From contig JBBCBC010000007.1 in NCBI GenBank assembly GCA_037126765.1, positions 21,585,667-21,649,666 of the forward strand: a stretch of 64,000 nt of DNA. Direction: 5' to 3'. Under the pieces are notes generated by a model. That model searched no databases. It was not told where the DNA came from and saw only the letters and a program-made list of their open reading frames with translations. This document shows positions 22,831 through 33,476 of the stretch, piece by piece. Position numbers and translations under genes: made by a program. Origin of the DNA: Stenogyne calaminthoides. Lineage: Eukaryota; Streptophyta; Magnoliopsida; Lamiales; Lamiaceae. Within the stretch, counting starts at the first letter, position 1. The number at the start of each line of letters is the position of its first letter.

Positions 22831-24900
22831 GATTTACTCTTCGTCTCCTTTCAATTATGCACAAGTACCTATCAAACAAGCATTTGTAATAGATAGCAAC
22901 GAACAAGATGAAGAGTTAAGTGAGAAAAGGGCAAACAGAAAAAGAACCTACAGCGACCTCGACCCGAGAATAGGGCACGAACCCGATGAGTTCCTAGTCG
23001 AGGTCGAAATCGATGACCCCCGACAAGATGGCCCAAGGGCCGTCCCGGGGGAAGAACTCGATAAAGTCAAATTAGATCTAACTCGCCCAGATCTAGAAGT
23101 CATTATTGGCTCCAAGATACCGAACGACCTGAAGGGGGAAGTGATCGACTTTCTCAAAAAGAACTTAGATGTCTTTTCCTGGTCCCACAAGGACATGGTG
23201 GGAATAGATCTGAAAGTCGCTTGTCACCGACTTCACATTGACCCATCTCGGAGGCCGGTTGCCCAGAAAAGGCGGAAATTCGGCCCCTAGAAATATGCCG
23301 CTTTAGCCGAAGAGGTAAAGAAGTTGTTAGATAACGACCTGATCATGCAGGCCGACCAGCCGCAGTGGGTGGCCAATGCAGTACTGGTGAAAAAGTCCAA
23401 CGGAACCTGGCGGTTGTGTATCGACTTTACCGACCTCAATGAGGCCTGCCCAAAAGATTTCTTTCCCATGCCGCACATCGAACACCTGATAGATAATAGG
23501 TCGGGCAAGAGATGATGTCGTTCATGGACGCTTTCGCGGGTTATCACCAAATAGCCATGCACGAACCAGATCGACAACACACCTCTTTTCTGACCGAGAA
23601 AAACCTATATTGCTGGAAGAGAATGTCGTTCGGCCTGAAGAATGCAGGGGCAACCTACCAAAGGCTTGTCAATCATATGTTTGCCGATCAGATCGGGAAG
23701 TCGGTAGAAGTGTATGTCAATGATATTGTCGTCAAGATCTTAAAAAGGGAGGATCACCTATCTCACCTCGCACAGACCTTCGATATCTTCAGAAAGTTCA
23801 ATATGAGACTCAACCCCAAGAAGTGTAAATTTGGAGTGGAGTCGGGGAAGTTCTTGGGACATCTAGTCAGTAAGAGGGGGATCGAGGCAAATCCAGGGAA
23901 GGTCAAGGCCATATTGGATATGGGGGCACCCCGAAATGTGAAAGAGGTTCAGAGACTCACGGGATGTCTGGCCGCACTAAGCAGGTTCATCTCCCGAATG
24001 GGGGACAAATGCAAGCCAATGTTCGACACAATCCGTAAGAAAGCAAAGTTCGAATGGACACTCGAGAGCGAGGATGCTTTTGAAAAAATCAAAACCTACC
24101 TGGCAGACGTGAGCATCCTGTCCAAACCTATCCCGGGAGAGAAGTTGTTCTTGTACCTCGCGGCCTTGAAGACCGCTTTGAGCGCAGTGCTGGTCCGAGC
24201 GGAGGGCCAAATCCACCTGCCCATTTATTTTGTGAGCCAGACTTTAAACGAGACAGAACAACGTTACCCATCGTTAGAGAAGTTGGCATACGCATTAGTC
24301 ATGAGTGTGAGGAAGCTGAGGCCTTACTTTTTCGATCACCAGGTCGAGGTTCTCACTTCCCTGCCACTGCAGAATGTGCTCCACCGACCAGACACTTCAG
24401 GCCGATGTCTCAAATGGGTTATTGAGGTCAGGCAATACGGTGTGACCTATGCGCCACGACCTGCAGTTAAGGCCCAGGCACTGGCCGATTTCTTAGTGGA
24501 GCTTACATTCCCTTCTGAAGCAGAGAGTTCGAGCAGTTTGCCGTGGGAGCTATTCGTAGATGGGTCAGTGACCTCTCACAAGTCGGGAACTGGTCTTGTC
24601 TTAATGAGTACTGAGGGTATCTCATTCCAGAACGCCATTACCTTTGATTTTCACGCAACGAATAATGAGGCCGAATATGAGGCGCTCATCAGCGGCTTAG
24701 AAATGGCAACTACTATGGGCGTCAAGAGATTGCAGGTCCATACCGACTCCCAGCTCGTGGCCTGTCAAGTTTCGGGAGAGTACGAGGCTAGGGATGATAG
24801 GATGGCAGCCTATCAGGAAAATGTAAAAACATTGTGCCTAAAGTTCGCATAGATCCATGTCAAGCTGATACCGAGAGAGCAGAACTCGAGGGATCACAAA
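22829..24900 (+). pseudogene. Tat Pol: RT, RNase H and second RNase H
   Basis: The RT begins around IPNDLKGEVIDFLKKNLDVF (about 23115) and has a stop at 23288-23290 and a frameshift near 23513. It continues with SFMDAFAGYHQIAMHEPD and FGLKNAGATYQRLVN, but the catalytic box reads YVNDIVV instead of YVDD (about 23713). RNase H 1 spans about 24140-24500 (LYLAALKTALSAVL to QALADFLVEL). A second, archaeal-type RNase H spans about 24540-24845, with D, E and D in FVDGS, NNEAEYEAL and HTDSQL. No aspartic-protease D-S/T-G motif was found between Gag and RT; a deletion near 22800 is likely. The frame is lost again at about 24850. Confidence 0.9.
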
Positions 24901-24949
24901 ATATGAGGGATGTCACCATCACGACACTTTCCCACCCCTCCACCGCACA

Positions 24950-25642
24950 AACGATCGTAACAATATTGGAGACCCCGGTGTCGAACTGGATGACACCCAT
25001 CATGGAGTATTTGATAAGCGACCTCCTGCCAACCGATCGCGTCCAGGCTCGGCAGTTGCAGTTACGGGCCGCACGATACACAATGATCAGTGGGGGAGTT
25101 ATACAAGCGCGGCTTCGGCATGCCCTTACTTCGATGTATTACGCCTGAACAAGGCCAAGTCATTCTACGAGAGATACACGAAGGGGCATGCGGAAACCAC
25201 ACTTGGGGGGAGTCGCTGGCCCACAAGACCACAAGGCAGTGATATTTTTGGCCAACCCTAAGGGCCGATGCTATCACCTTCGCCCGCAAATGCCACAAAT
25301 GCCAGATCTATGCTCCCTCCATCAAGGTCGCACCAGAAGAACTCACAAGCATCCTCAGTCCTTGGCCTTTTGCGAAGTGGGGGATAGACATCATTGGGCC
25401 ACTCCCAACGGCCCCAGGATCGGTCAAGTATGCCCTAGTAGCGGTGTATTACTTCACAAAATGGGCCGAGGCTGAGGCGTTGGTAACCATTGACGAAGAT
25501 CGTGTCATCAGGTTCATATGGCGGAACATTAACCGCAGGTTTGGGCTACCTCAGGCGATCATATCAGACAATGGAAAGCAGTTCGACGGTACGAAGGTCG
25601 ACGCCTACTTCAGAAAATGGAAGATCACAAAGTTGTTCTCTA
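24950..25642 (+). pseudogene. Tat integrase, N-terminal part
   Basis: Across frames the translation shows the HHCC finger (HEGACGNHTWG near 25180 and CHKCQ near 25287) and the catalytic core with D in WGIDIIGPLP (about 25380) and D in ISDNGKQFDG (about 25562). A stop and frame changes occur near 25147 and 25240. It breaks off after WKITKLFS at 25637, where the nested LTR element has inserted with a CTCTA duplication. Confidence 0.88.
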
Positions 25643-28053
25643 TGTTGGGATTATACTGGAAAATATGTTTTTACTTTGTATAATCAAAACTGAATTTCGG
25701 AAATGTTTGGTGGACTGGTCTCCAGAACCAGTTGGTTAAGAGTCTGGCCAGATAGGAAGAATCAGTTGAGTAAGGTACCTCAACTGATCAGATCTGATCA
25801 GAAAAGGGGATATCAGATGAAGGGGGAACTAGGCAAAAATCACATAATGAAATCAAGTCAACACAACAATGGAATTAAAAGAGAATTTCATTGATAAAGA
25901 CCCGGAGGTCGAGATTTTCATTACAATAGACCTGGAGGTCGAAAGATAAACCCTAAACACGATGAGACTTCCCTCTTTAAATGAACACGAGTGTCAAACA
26001 TGAACACGAGTGTCATACATGTGGTGCAAAACATTCAAGGGATTGTGAAGGGCAACTTGGCTTGATCAAGTTCACATATACAATACTAAATCCATATAAC
26101 ATGTCAGAAGTTGCTCATCGTCGTTAACCACGTCATCTCGATCGGAGCCCAAGGCATAGACGGCCACCTCCATGATGGCGGCGGCAAATCCGCAACCAGG
26201 GTGACAGTGAAGCTTGGCAATGGCCTGTTGGGATTATACTTGAAAGTATGCTTTTACTTTGTATAATCGAAAATGAATTTCCAGACTTATTTACTGAAAT
26301 AAATTGTTTATCACTGATGCTTTAAATATCATCGAATGTTACATATATTTATTGCATAACTGTTCATTAAATAGTACGTGTTACATTGTAGTTAATTTAG
26401 TGATACCAGATCACAGAAGATTAAATTAACAATCCCTTGTAACTAAAAGTACACCATTCACGACCTAGATGGAAATGAACAATCCATCGTGAAAGGTTGA
26501 AGTGTAAGGCTCGAATTGGCTTGTCTTGACCAAGAGATTACACTAGTGCATGACTGATGCACTGAATAGGACCTACAGGAGGACAAATTCTTCAGAACTG
26601 AACAAGGAAGAATTAGACCTCAGTGGTTCGTTATTTCTTAATCTTCGTTCCTTAAATAGGATCACGTGTGGTTGGTAACTATTGCTTTGACTTATCATGG
26701 GTAGAGAATCAACGATATTCAATACTTTTTATCTTGGGCAATATTATTGGTCACATGTGATTGCTAAGATTTAATACGGAGAATCATGTGCAAGTACGCT
26801 TGTTCGATTTGCCCCCTTGGGAGGTTCATAAGCTTTATCATGCCAAACCTTGCAAGTGGAACTAGTTTCCGGTATGGATAATAATGTTGAACCGTTCCTT
26901 AACCAAGGACAAAAGATATTAATTAATTGAAAGCTATTTCAGTGGCTTGAATTAATTAATGGGCTAGATAATCTTAAACAAGGGAAATAATAACCGGGAG
27001 CCATATTGACTGTAATATGGGTTAAGATGGATAGTGCAATATTAATTATGTAGTGGGATTAATTAATATTTATGGGCTTGAATAATATTGTGGCTCAATA
27101 TTGATAATTCAAGATCCATTGGAAGGTCCAATCTTAATTCTCCTAAAGGCCCCCTAAGTAGCCCAACATATAGTCCAATGACTGAAAAAGGTGTTTAAAA
27201 TAAAATAAATATTGTTGCTTATTTTTTCCTAATTTTCAAAAATTATGGATAAAAGGGGAGAAAGATTTTCTTTGAATTTTGTTATGGAATGGGGATATGT
27301 ATTCTTGGAATACAAGATTATCTCATTAAATTCAAGAAATCTCCCACTTGGTTATCTATGATGTGATTTTCAAAATTTTGATAATTAAGGGAAAGAAAGA
27401 TTTTCTTGAAAAGATATTATGGAAGATATGTATTTCTTGAAATACAAGAATATCTCATAAATTCAAGAAGATCCAAATCTTGGATTCTTGCCCTATAATT
27501 TTCGAAATTAATCCATAACAAAGAGTAGGTGGGATTTTGTGGAATATTATAATTATGGGAAAAAGAATATAGGAGATATATTCAAGATTTCTTGGAGATC
27601 AAGAAAAGATTTTCCCACATTGTTTTTGCCCTAAAAATTCGACCACCTCCACTCTATAAATAGGGGATGATTCTTTCATTCCCAAGTACAATTCCATGTG
27701 CTGGAAAAATTAGCAAATCCACAAAGGTGGTGCAACAAATGTTTATTTTTCCTTTTGTTAATTGTTCGCAAGTGTCCTACCACCGGATAGTCGAGCAAGG
27801 ATTAAGGGAATACTTGGGAAGTTCTTTTGGTGGGTCTAATAAACAAAGTCATTGCCGTCCCAAGAGGTACGTTCAAGTAAACTCGTAGAATTCCGCATGC
27901 GTATGATTTATGTAATTTAATTATATGCATGATTTGTTGTTGAATTATTATTTGAATTAATATAGGATTAATTCATGCTAGTAATAATTATGAGAATTAA
28001 ATTTGTATTTAAATATTCATCCCGAATAGATCTGTGCAACTTATTCCCCAACA
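25643..28053 (+). mobile_element. Nested LTR element with reduced left LTR and captured Tat DNA
   Basis: It begins TGTTGGGATTATACT and ends TTCCCCAACA, flanked by a CTCTA duplication (25638-25642 and 28054-28058). The left LTR is cut to its first about 55 bp (25643-25698). The right LTR (26226-28053, about 1.83 kb) is complete. The roughly 530-bp interior has no coding domain; about 25820-26225 matches the Tat antisense unit at 28985-29575. The LTR family is the same as the solo LTR at 33970-35694 but lies in the opposite orientation. It splits the Tat integrase. Confidence 0.85.
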
Positions 28054-28058
28054 CTCTA

Positions 28059-28620
28059 CCCCATACCACCCCCAATCAAACAGTCAGGTCGAGGCCGTGA
28101 ACAAGATCATAAAGCACACGCTCAAGGCCAAGATCGAGGGGGAAAAAGGGGGCTAGCGAGCTCCCGGATGTGCTGTGGGCATACAGAACGATCTGCCGAA
28201 ATTCAACGGGCGAAACCCCTTATTCACTAGCCTTCGGAACTGAGGTGGTGGTGCCCGCGGAGGTCGATGTCCCGACCTTCCGAACCAGCTAGGTCACTTT
28301 CGATCATAATGATGAGGCCCTGGAAAGGAACCTCGACCTACTCGAAGAAAAGATATTGGAGGCTAACATGAGAAATGCCAGATACAAGCAGATGTAGAGA
28401 AATTACAACCCTAAGGTGCGACTTCAATGCTTAAAGGTCGGAGATCTAGTGCTGAAAAAGATACTCGGAGACTCAAAAGATGCCCTCGGTCCAAACTGGG
28501 AGGGCCCATTCCAGATATCGAAATCCTACCAAACGGGGCATACGAGCTCGAAAAAGTGGATGGGACCAAGGCCTAATACCCGTGGAATGAAATTCATCTA
28601 AAGAAGCACTATCAATAGAT
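28059..28620 (+). pseudogene. Tat integrase, C-terminal part
   Basis: This resumes right after the nested element with the third catalytic acidic residue in SNSQVEAVNKIIKHTLKAKI (about 28070-28130). It then continues across frame changes with the conserved LWAYRT and ETPYSLAFGTEVVVPAEV segments (about 28175-28265) and a C-terminal region with GDLVLKKILGD and LGPNWEGPFQI (about 28440-28515). Several stops are present. Confidence 0.85.
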
Positions 28621-28723
28621 TTACACCTTTGTACTTATCACATCGTTGTAAACAAATACTATTGGTAACATTAATTCTCTATTCTGTTTAAAAGAAAAAA
28701 TTCCTATGTGTAGAAACCAAGCG

Positions 28724-28852
28724 GGTCGCACGAAAAACATATGATCGATGAAATGCATGCCACATGAAATACATGATCGATAACATGCAGGTCGCATGAA
28801 AACATGATCGATAACATGCAGGTCGCATGAAAGACATGACTGACAACGTGCG
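28724..28852. repeat. 31-bp minisatellite in Tat 3' region
   Basis: About four copies of a 31-bp unit containing GGTCGCATGAAAACATGATC and GATAACATGCA. The first copies are more diverged. Confidence 0.75.
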
Positions 28853-29131
28853 AACCAGAGGTGTGACTTTAGAAATACTAGAGGCGAGATTGCCACCCTA
28901 GCGGTGCGGTCATCCCCCGACTTTATAAGACGACTACGCAAATGTCCAAAATACAAGTCGCATAGAAAATAAGACGACAAGGACTAAGCAAAAATCGCAT
29001 AAGGAAATTGAGTCAACACAAAAAGGAATTAAAAAGAGGAATTTCATTAATAAAGACCTGGAGGTCGGGAAGAACCCCATTACAATAGACCTGGAGGTCG
29101 GCAAAAGAAAGCATTCCAGTGCAATACAACC

Positions 29132-29236
29132 GACTTGGTCTATACTGCGGAGCTACTCGAGCTAGTGACTTGGTCTATACTACGGAGCTACTCGAGCTAG
29201 CGACTTGGTCTATACTACGGAGCTAGTCGAGCTAAC
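29132..29236. repeat. 35-bp tandem repeat, three copies
   Basis: Units start at 29132, 29167 and 29202 with GACTTGGTCTATACT and end in CGAGCTAG-like words. They differ by only a few bases. Confidence 0.85.
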
Positions 29237-29418
29237 GGCCCTGTGATAAGAAGGAGGTCGTTGAGGAAGATGCTGCAAAACTATCAGAAAATGATGTTTT
29301 AACATCCGATAAGTGTCAGATGCTGCAATGAGACCTCTCGCGTTAAATGAACACGAGTGTCATACATGTGGTGCAAAAAATTCAAGGGATTGTGAAGGGC
29401 GTTTTGGCTTGATCGGAT

Positions 29419-29640
29419 TTACATATACAATACTAAATCCATGCATGTCAGAAAATGCCCATCACCACTAATCCTGTCATCACGATCGGCGCCCAAGGCA
29501 CAGAGGGACAGGGGCACCTCTGTCATGGCGGCGGCAGGTCCGCCGCCCGGGTGGTAGCAAAACTTGGCGATGGCCATATGGTCATCCTCCGAGGAAGGCA
29601 AGACCAGAAGCACAGGGACAGACCGAATACCGGAGGCCAT
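29419..29640 (-). pseudogene. Tat antisense gene, truncated copy 1
   Basis: From ATG at 29640 the product starts MASGIRSVPVLLVLPSSEDD and ends after about 73 residues. It aligns over its length with the start of antisense copy 2 (MASGSKFAPTPPPFMVSSSS): MASG, SS..DD, IA, AA and GA.RDD appear in the same order. A TATA box lies about 145 bp upstream (29781-29792), the same distance as in copy 2. The rest of the protein is missing. The DNA after the stop leads through AACACGAGTGTCATACATG to the 35-bp repeats and the AATAAAGACCTGGAGGTCG block, which sits in the position of a 3' end. No function is known to me. Confidence 0.65.
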
Positions 29641-29780
29641 GTGCACACAGCGGGAGAAGCTGGTTGCCGGAGGGTGCCCTGAAATAGGGGGGTTCACCGG
29701 AATCGCCCATAACCAAAGCTTGGGGATGATAAGTGGGGAGATCAGAGGAGATAATGCGTGTTATACAGCTTAAAATCCCG

Positions 29781-29792
29781 CCCTATTTATAG
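29781..29792 (-). promoter_or_regulatory. TATA box of antisense copy 1
   Basis: Reads CTATAAATAGGG on the minus strand. The surrounding 300 bp (29770-30110) is similar to 33143-33476, upstream of copy 2, so it is a duplicated promoter and not a chance AT-rich word. Confidence 0.7.
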
Positions 29793-30179
29793 ATGAAAGG
29801 CGGGGTTCAAGTTGCAAATTTTGACTCTCGAGGGCCCCATAAAGAAATCGGCGCCGCATGAGCAGCGCGTGGGCAGTACGCGACTTCTGATTGGTCTAAC
29901 TTACGGCTCCCGGCGCCACCAAATACCCAGGCCATCATTGCGGATCTGTCACATGTCACACCGATTCAGAGAATCGAGGCAACGGTTCGCCTCCCCGAGG
30001 ATGAGATTGCGGCGTAGGCACTCTTCCCAAGTCCGACCTGTCAGAAGTTGATAAGAAATACGAGTTCAAGTCAAGGCCCCAAGATGAGCTTACGACCTCG
30101 ACTTGGGGGGGATGAAATATGGGAGTTTTATTTTATAATAAGATAAACACCAAACACCAGACGAGAGGAAAAATGAAAT

Positions 30180-30245
30180 GATGACTTCCATTGATAAAAG
30201 ACCCGAAGGTCGGGAGGTAGTACATCACAAATCAAAGCCCGAAGG
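30180..30245 (-). terminator. Putative 3' end of antisense copy 2
   Basis: The conserved block with CATTGATAAAAGACCCGAAGG lies just beyond the last codon (30294) of antisense copy 2. The equivalent block lies downstream of copy 1 at 29035-29102. On the minus strand it contains AATGAAA/AATGGAA-like words that could serve as polyadenylation signals. This is inference from position and repetition. Confidence 0.35.
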
Positions 30246-30293
30246 TTGGTACAATTATAAAAGAAAAATAAAAAGTGAGTGGTAAGGCCACAA

Positions 30294-33004
30294 CTTCAAT
30301 CTTTCTCGACCGGGGTAGTTGAGGGCGGGGTGCTGACCGTCCCAAAAGGAGGCTCCTGCTGGGTAACCGCCGGTGGATCGACCTCCGAGCTTGATATCTT
30401 CTCCACAACGGGCTCGGGAAGCATGTCGACAGCCGGGGGAATGACCTCTGACCTCGGCATCTCCTCCCCGATGGGCACGGCGCAAGCGACAACAGCGGGA
30501 GGAACGACCTCCGAGCTCGCCAATTCCTCCACCAAGGGCTCGGAAGGTGTATCTATCGAAGAGTCGGGGAGAGGGCGCACGATCTGCCTTGGGTCTGGAA
30601 AGAACGAGAGATCAACTCCCATATCCTCCAAATCTTGGATATCCAGTAAAACATCGGGGGCCAGAGGGTTGTCCTAGACGTAGTCCTTGAGGTCGGCGAC
30701 TAGCCCAGTAAGGTCGCCAGAAGGGTTTGCCGATAGCGGTCGGATAGCACCCATAAAAGGCCATCACGTCGTAAAATTAGCATTCACCTCTTGGCGACCT
30801 TGGCCTGGGCCTCGCGGTGTCCGGCTCCTTTCGCTCGACCCGGCTCCTCCTCAGACCGGCCTCCACCCGGTGCCCTCCTCTCCACCTGGATCGTCTTCAG
30901 CTTCTCGGCCGCCAGCGCGGTCTCCGCCCGAGCTAACTTCAGCCTCTCCTCAGCCAGCCCGCCCTCCAGCTTAGCTAGGTGACCCTTGAGGGTCTAGATC
31001 TGTAGAGGTGCTCCGCATTGGTTTTCTCCAGCCACCGCTAAGATCATCCTGGCCTGATCAGATACCCGAGCCTGCGACTCACGGAGATGTCAGAGCTCGG
31101 TTTTAGCTTGGGCACTGGTCCTCTCCAAATAAAAGGCCGCCTTTAGAGTATGGACCATGTCCGAGTACATGTTGCTCGTCATCTTCTGGCGACGAGCGTT
31201 CCCATGATCGGTGAGCATCCACGCCCGGGGCAGGTTATGCACGCTACGGGAGATGTAACTCGGCCACTAACTGGGGAGGTCGGCCGACTAAAGTGGAGGA
31301 CTCCTAAGGAAGCTAACCACCTCTGGGCAAAAGTCGGCGGGGCAGAGTTCAGGACTGTAAAAGAGAGCCGAGTCGTCAGAGCTATGAAAATAATATGAAA
31401 AAGGTCATGAAAACCGTAGTGAGAACTTACTCGTTCACCTGCTCCTCCTCCCAGCCTAAGAAGGAGTCATCATCGTCATATCGACCTCTCCTCCGGGCTG
31501 GCGAGGCAGGCCGCGAACTGGCTGGTGGCGAGGTCGAGGACGAAGTAGCCGACTGCAATCGGGGGCGGACTCAATCTTTCTTCCCTAGGCCCCTGTTGAT
31601 TTCAGACTCGTAGGTCGAAATCTCCTCCCTCACTTTCTTCCGAGCATGCCCAGAAGTCGGCGGAGTCGACCTCGTGGCCTTCCTCTTATCTTTGTCGGCA
31701 GCAGAGGGACCAGTAGGGACCGAACTTGGAGGGGCGGCCTCGACAGGAGGCGGCCTCGGAGGGGCGGCCTTAGAGGCCACCAATCGCCTCATTTTTCCCA
31801 GAACAGACTTCTTGCGGGAGGCCATGATGTCCGCAGGAGGCTTACGGCGGTAAACGGGGATGTTGGGAACTGCAGAAATGTGGGAAGAAAAGCTAATCAG
31901 TCAGGTCGACACCGAAAAGTGTAATAAGCACGGAGTAAGGGAACTTACAGGGGATGTTGCGGGTAAGTATACAGGCAGGCGTTGAGTCGGTCAAGCTCGG
32001 TGTTCAAAGCGTTCACGTCCTGCCAGCTCGGTGGAGTGTCGCGAATGATGTCAAACGCCTCTTTGAAATCCCAGTAAAGGTCGGCAGCAGTGGGTGTGAA
32101 AACTGTAAAAGAAGAAGAGAATTATATCAGTACAAGCATCTATATCGGAAATAGGGTGCAACTTACCATGCTCGACCCGATTGGCATAATCGGTTGGGAC
32201 AATGATGGGCAATGTGCTCGAAGGGTCCACAGACTCCCACGCCCCCCCTACGAACCACCATTTATAATGTCACCCCTCAATCTTACTTGGGATCCCGCTC
32301 ACGAGCTCCCGACTTTTACGAAGCCGCACGGCATTATAGCCGCCGGCTTGCTGGATGGACGTCATCACAAAGGCCAGCTCACCCGGGGTTGGTAGTCGGC
32401 GTAGCCCGGCCTGCCTGAGTACAGTCATAGTAGAAAGAATGTAACTCCACCCATTAGGAGTGATCTGGGTTATGCTCTGGTTCCAAGTCGCCAGCAGGTG
32501 GGAGATGGCCGGATGAAGTGGAAACCGGATTCCGGCCTCCATTGTTTGCTCGTTGACCGCGATCATCCCTAGTGGTGGCTGGTCGGCACTTTCGTCAGAG
32601 GTCGCCCCATAAAAATGCACGTCCCGGGGGACCTTGTAAAGGTGGCGGATGGATTGCACGTAGCCATCGGTGAGAACCGACCTATTTTTATCATGCGATG
32701 CCATGAAATCCGACTTGACCGACTTCCGGTAGTCGCGGGCCGGTCTCTTGTATAGGGAACTCGGCTCCAAGGCAGGAATGTGTGTTATTTCTTCCAACTC
32801 CCTCAGGAACTGGTCATCATCATTTCCATGGTCGTCCCGACCAGCGCCGAAGGCACCATCGGTCGGAGGTAATGTGGGGTTAGGAGCGGCGGTCTCACTT
32901 TGGCTGCGGCGGTACAAATCCGCGATCGTCGTGTTGTCGTCGTTGGATGACGATGAAACCATGAACGGAGGGGGCGTAGGAGCAAATTTAGAACCGGATG
33001 CCAT
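30294..33004 (-). pseudogene. Tat antisense intron-containing gene, copy 2
   Basis: ATG at 33004 (MASGSKFAPTPPPFMVSSSS). Exons read by splice sites are 33004-32167, 32102-31949, 31869-31431 and 31354 onwards, with ATG|GTAAGT, CCT|GTAAGT and CGA|GTAAGT donors and TTTTACAG/TTTCTGCAG acceptors. Exon 1 carries EAGIRFPLHPAISHLLATWN and YNAVRLRKSRELVSGIPSKI, close in style to the 'putative gypsy type transposon' (Transposase_28-like) domain. Later parts are basic and proline-rich, then coiled-coil (about 30790-30985), ending VEKD at 30294-30308. Defects are stops at 32270-32272 and 31571-31573 with the frame intact across both, a one-base phase mismatch between exons 2 and 3, and further indels. 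It lies opposite to gag-pol between integrase and the PPT. Extra antisense ORFs are known in some Tat elements; their role is unknown. Confidence 0.7.
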
Positions 33005-33143
33005 TGATGTGAAGCAGAGAAAAGACGGTTACCTAGAAAGCAGCTGGGTCTCTGAAGGATAGCCGGAATGACAGACGCAGAAGCTCGAGTCTATGAGTTT
33101 CGGAAGCAAGAAAGAGGAAGGGCGTAAAGGGTGGAACCCTAGG

Positions 33144-33154
33144 CCTATTTATAG
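33144..33154 (-). promoter_or_regulatory. TATA box of antisense copy 2
   Basis: CTATAAATAGG on the minus strand, about 140 bp upstream of the ATG at 33004 and about 320 bp inside the 3' LTR edge. This places a start site near 33115-33125. Confidence 0.65.
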
Positions 33155-33464
33155 AGAAGGGTGGGGGGACGAAAGTATAAATTAGGACTTTCGAGGTCCC
33201 CCGCGGAAATTAAGGCTGCGTGGGCAGTGCGTAGGAAGCACGCAATCGCTGGTTGGGCGGACTCGCGGCTTGAAACGTCACCCGCCTGCCATGCCATCAT
33301 TACAATCCTATCACTTTTTGCGCCGAGTTGGGAAACCGAGGCGACCATACGACTCCCCAAGGATGAGGGTTTAACTCGGGCACAGGTCCCGAGATTGACT
33401 TGCCATAGGTCGGCAAACGTCAACAGTTCAAGATAAGATCCCAGAGCAAGCTTGCGACCTCATC

Positions 33465-33476
33465 TTGAGGGGCAAT
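33465..33476 (+). other. Polypurine tract of the Tat element
   Basis: TTGAGGGGCAA immediately precedes the 3' LTR. A similar purine run (GACTTGGGGGGGATG) occurs at 30103-30117 upstream of antisense copy 1, within the duplicated promoter block. Confidence 0.65.

Noticed and set aside
32090..32418. Plus-strand open frames opposite the antisense gene
   Set aside because: They are shadows of exons 1 and 2 of the antisense gene, which have matching splice sites and a domain.
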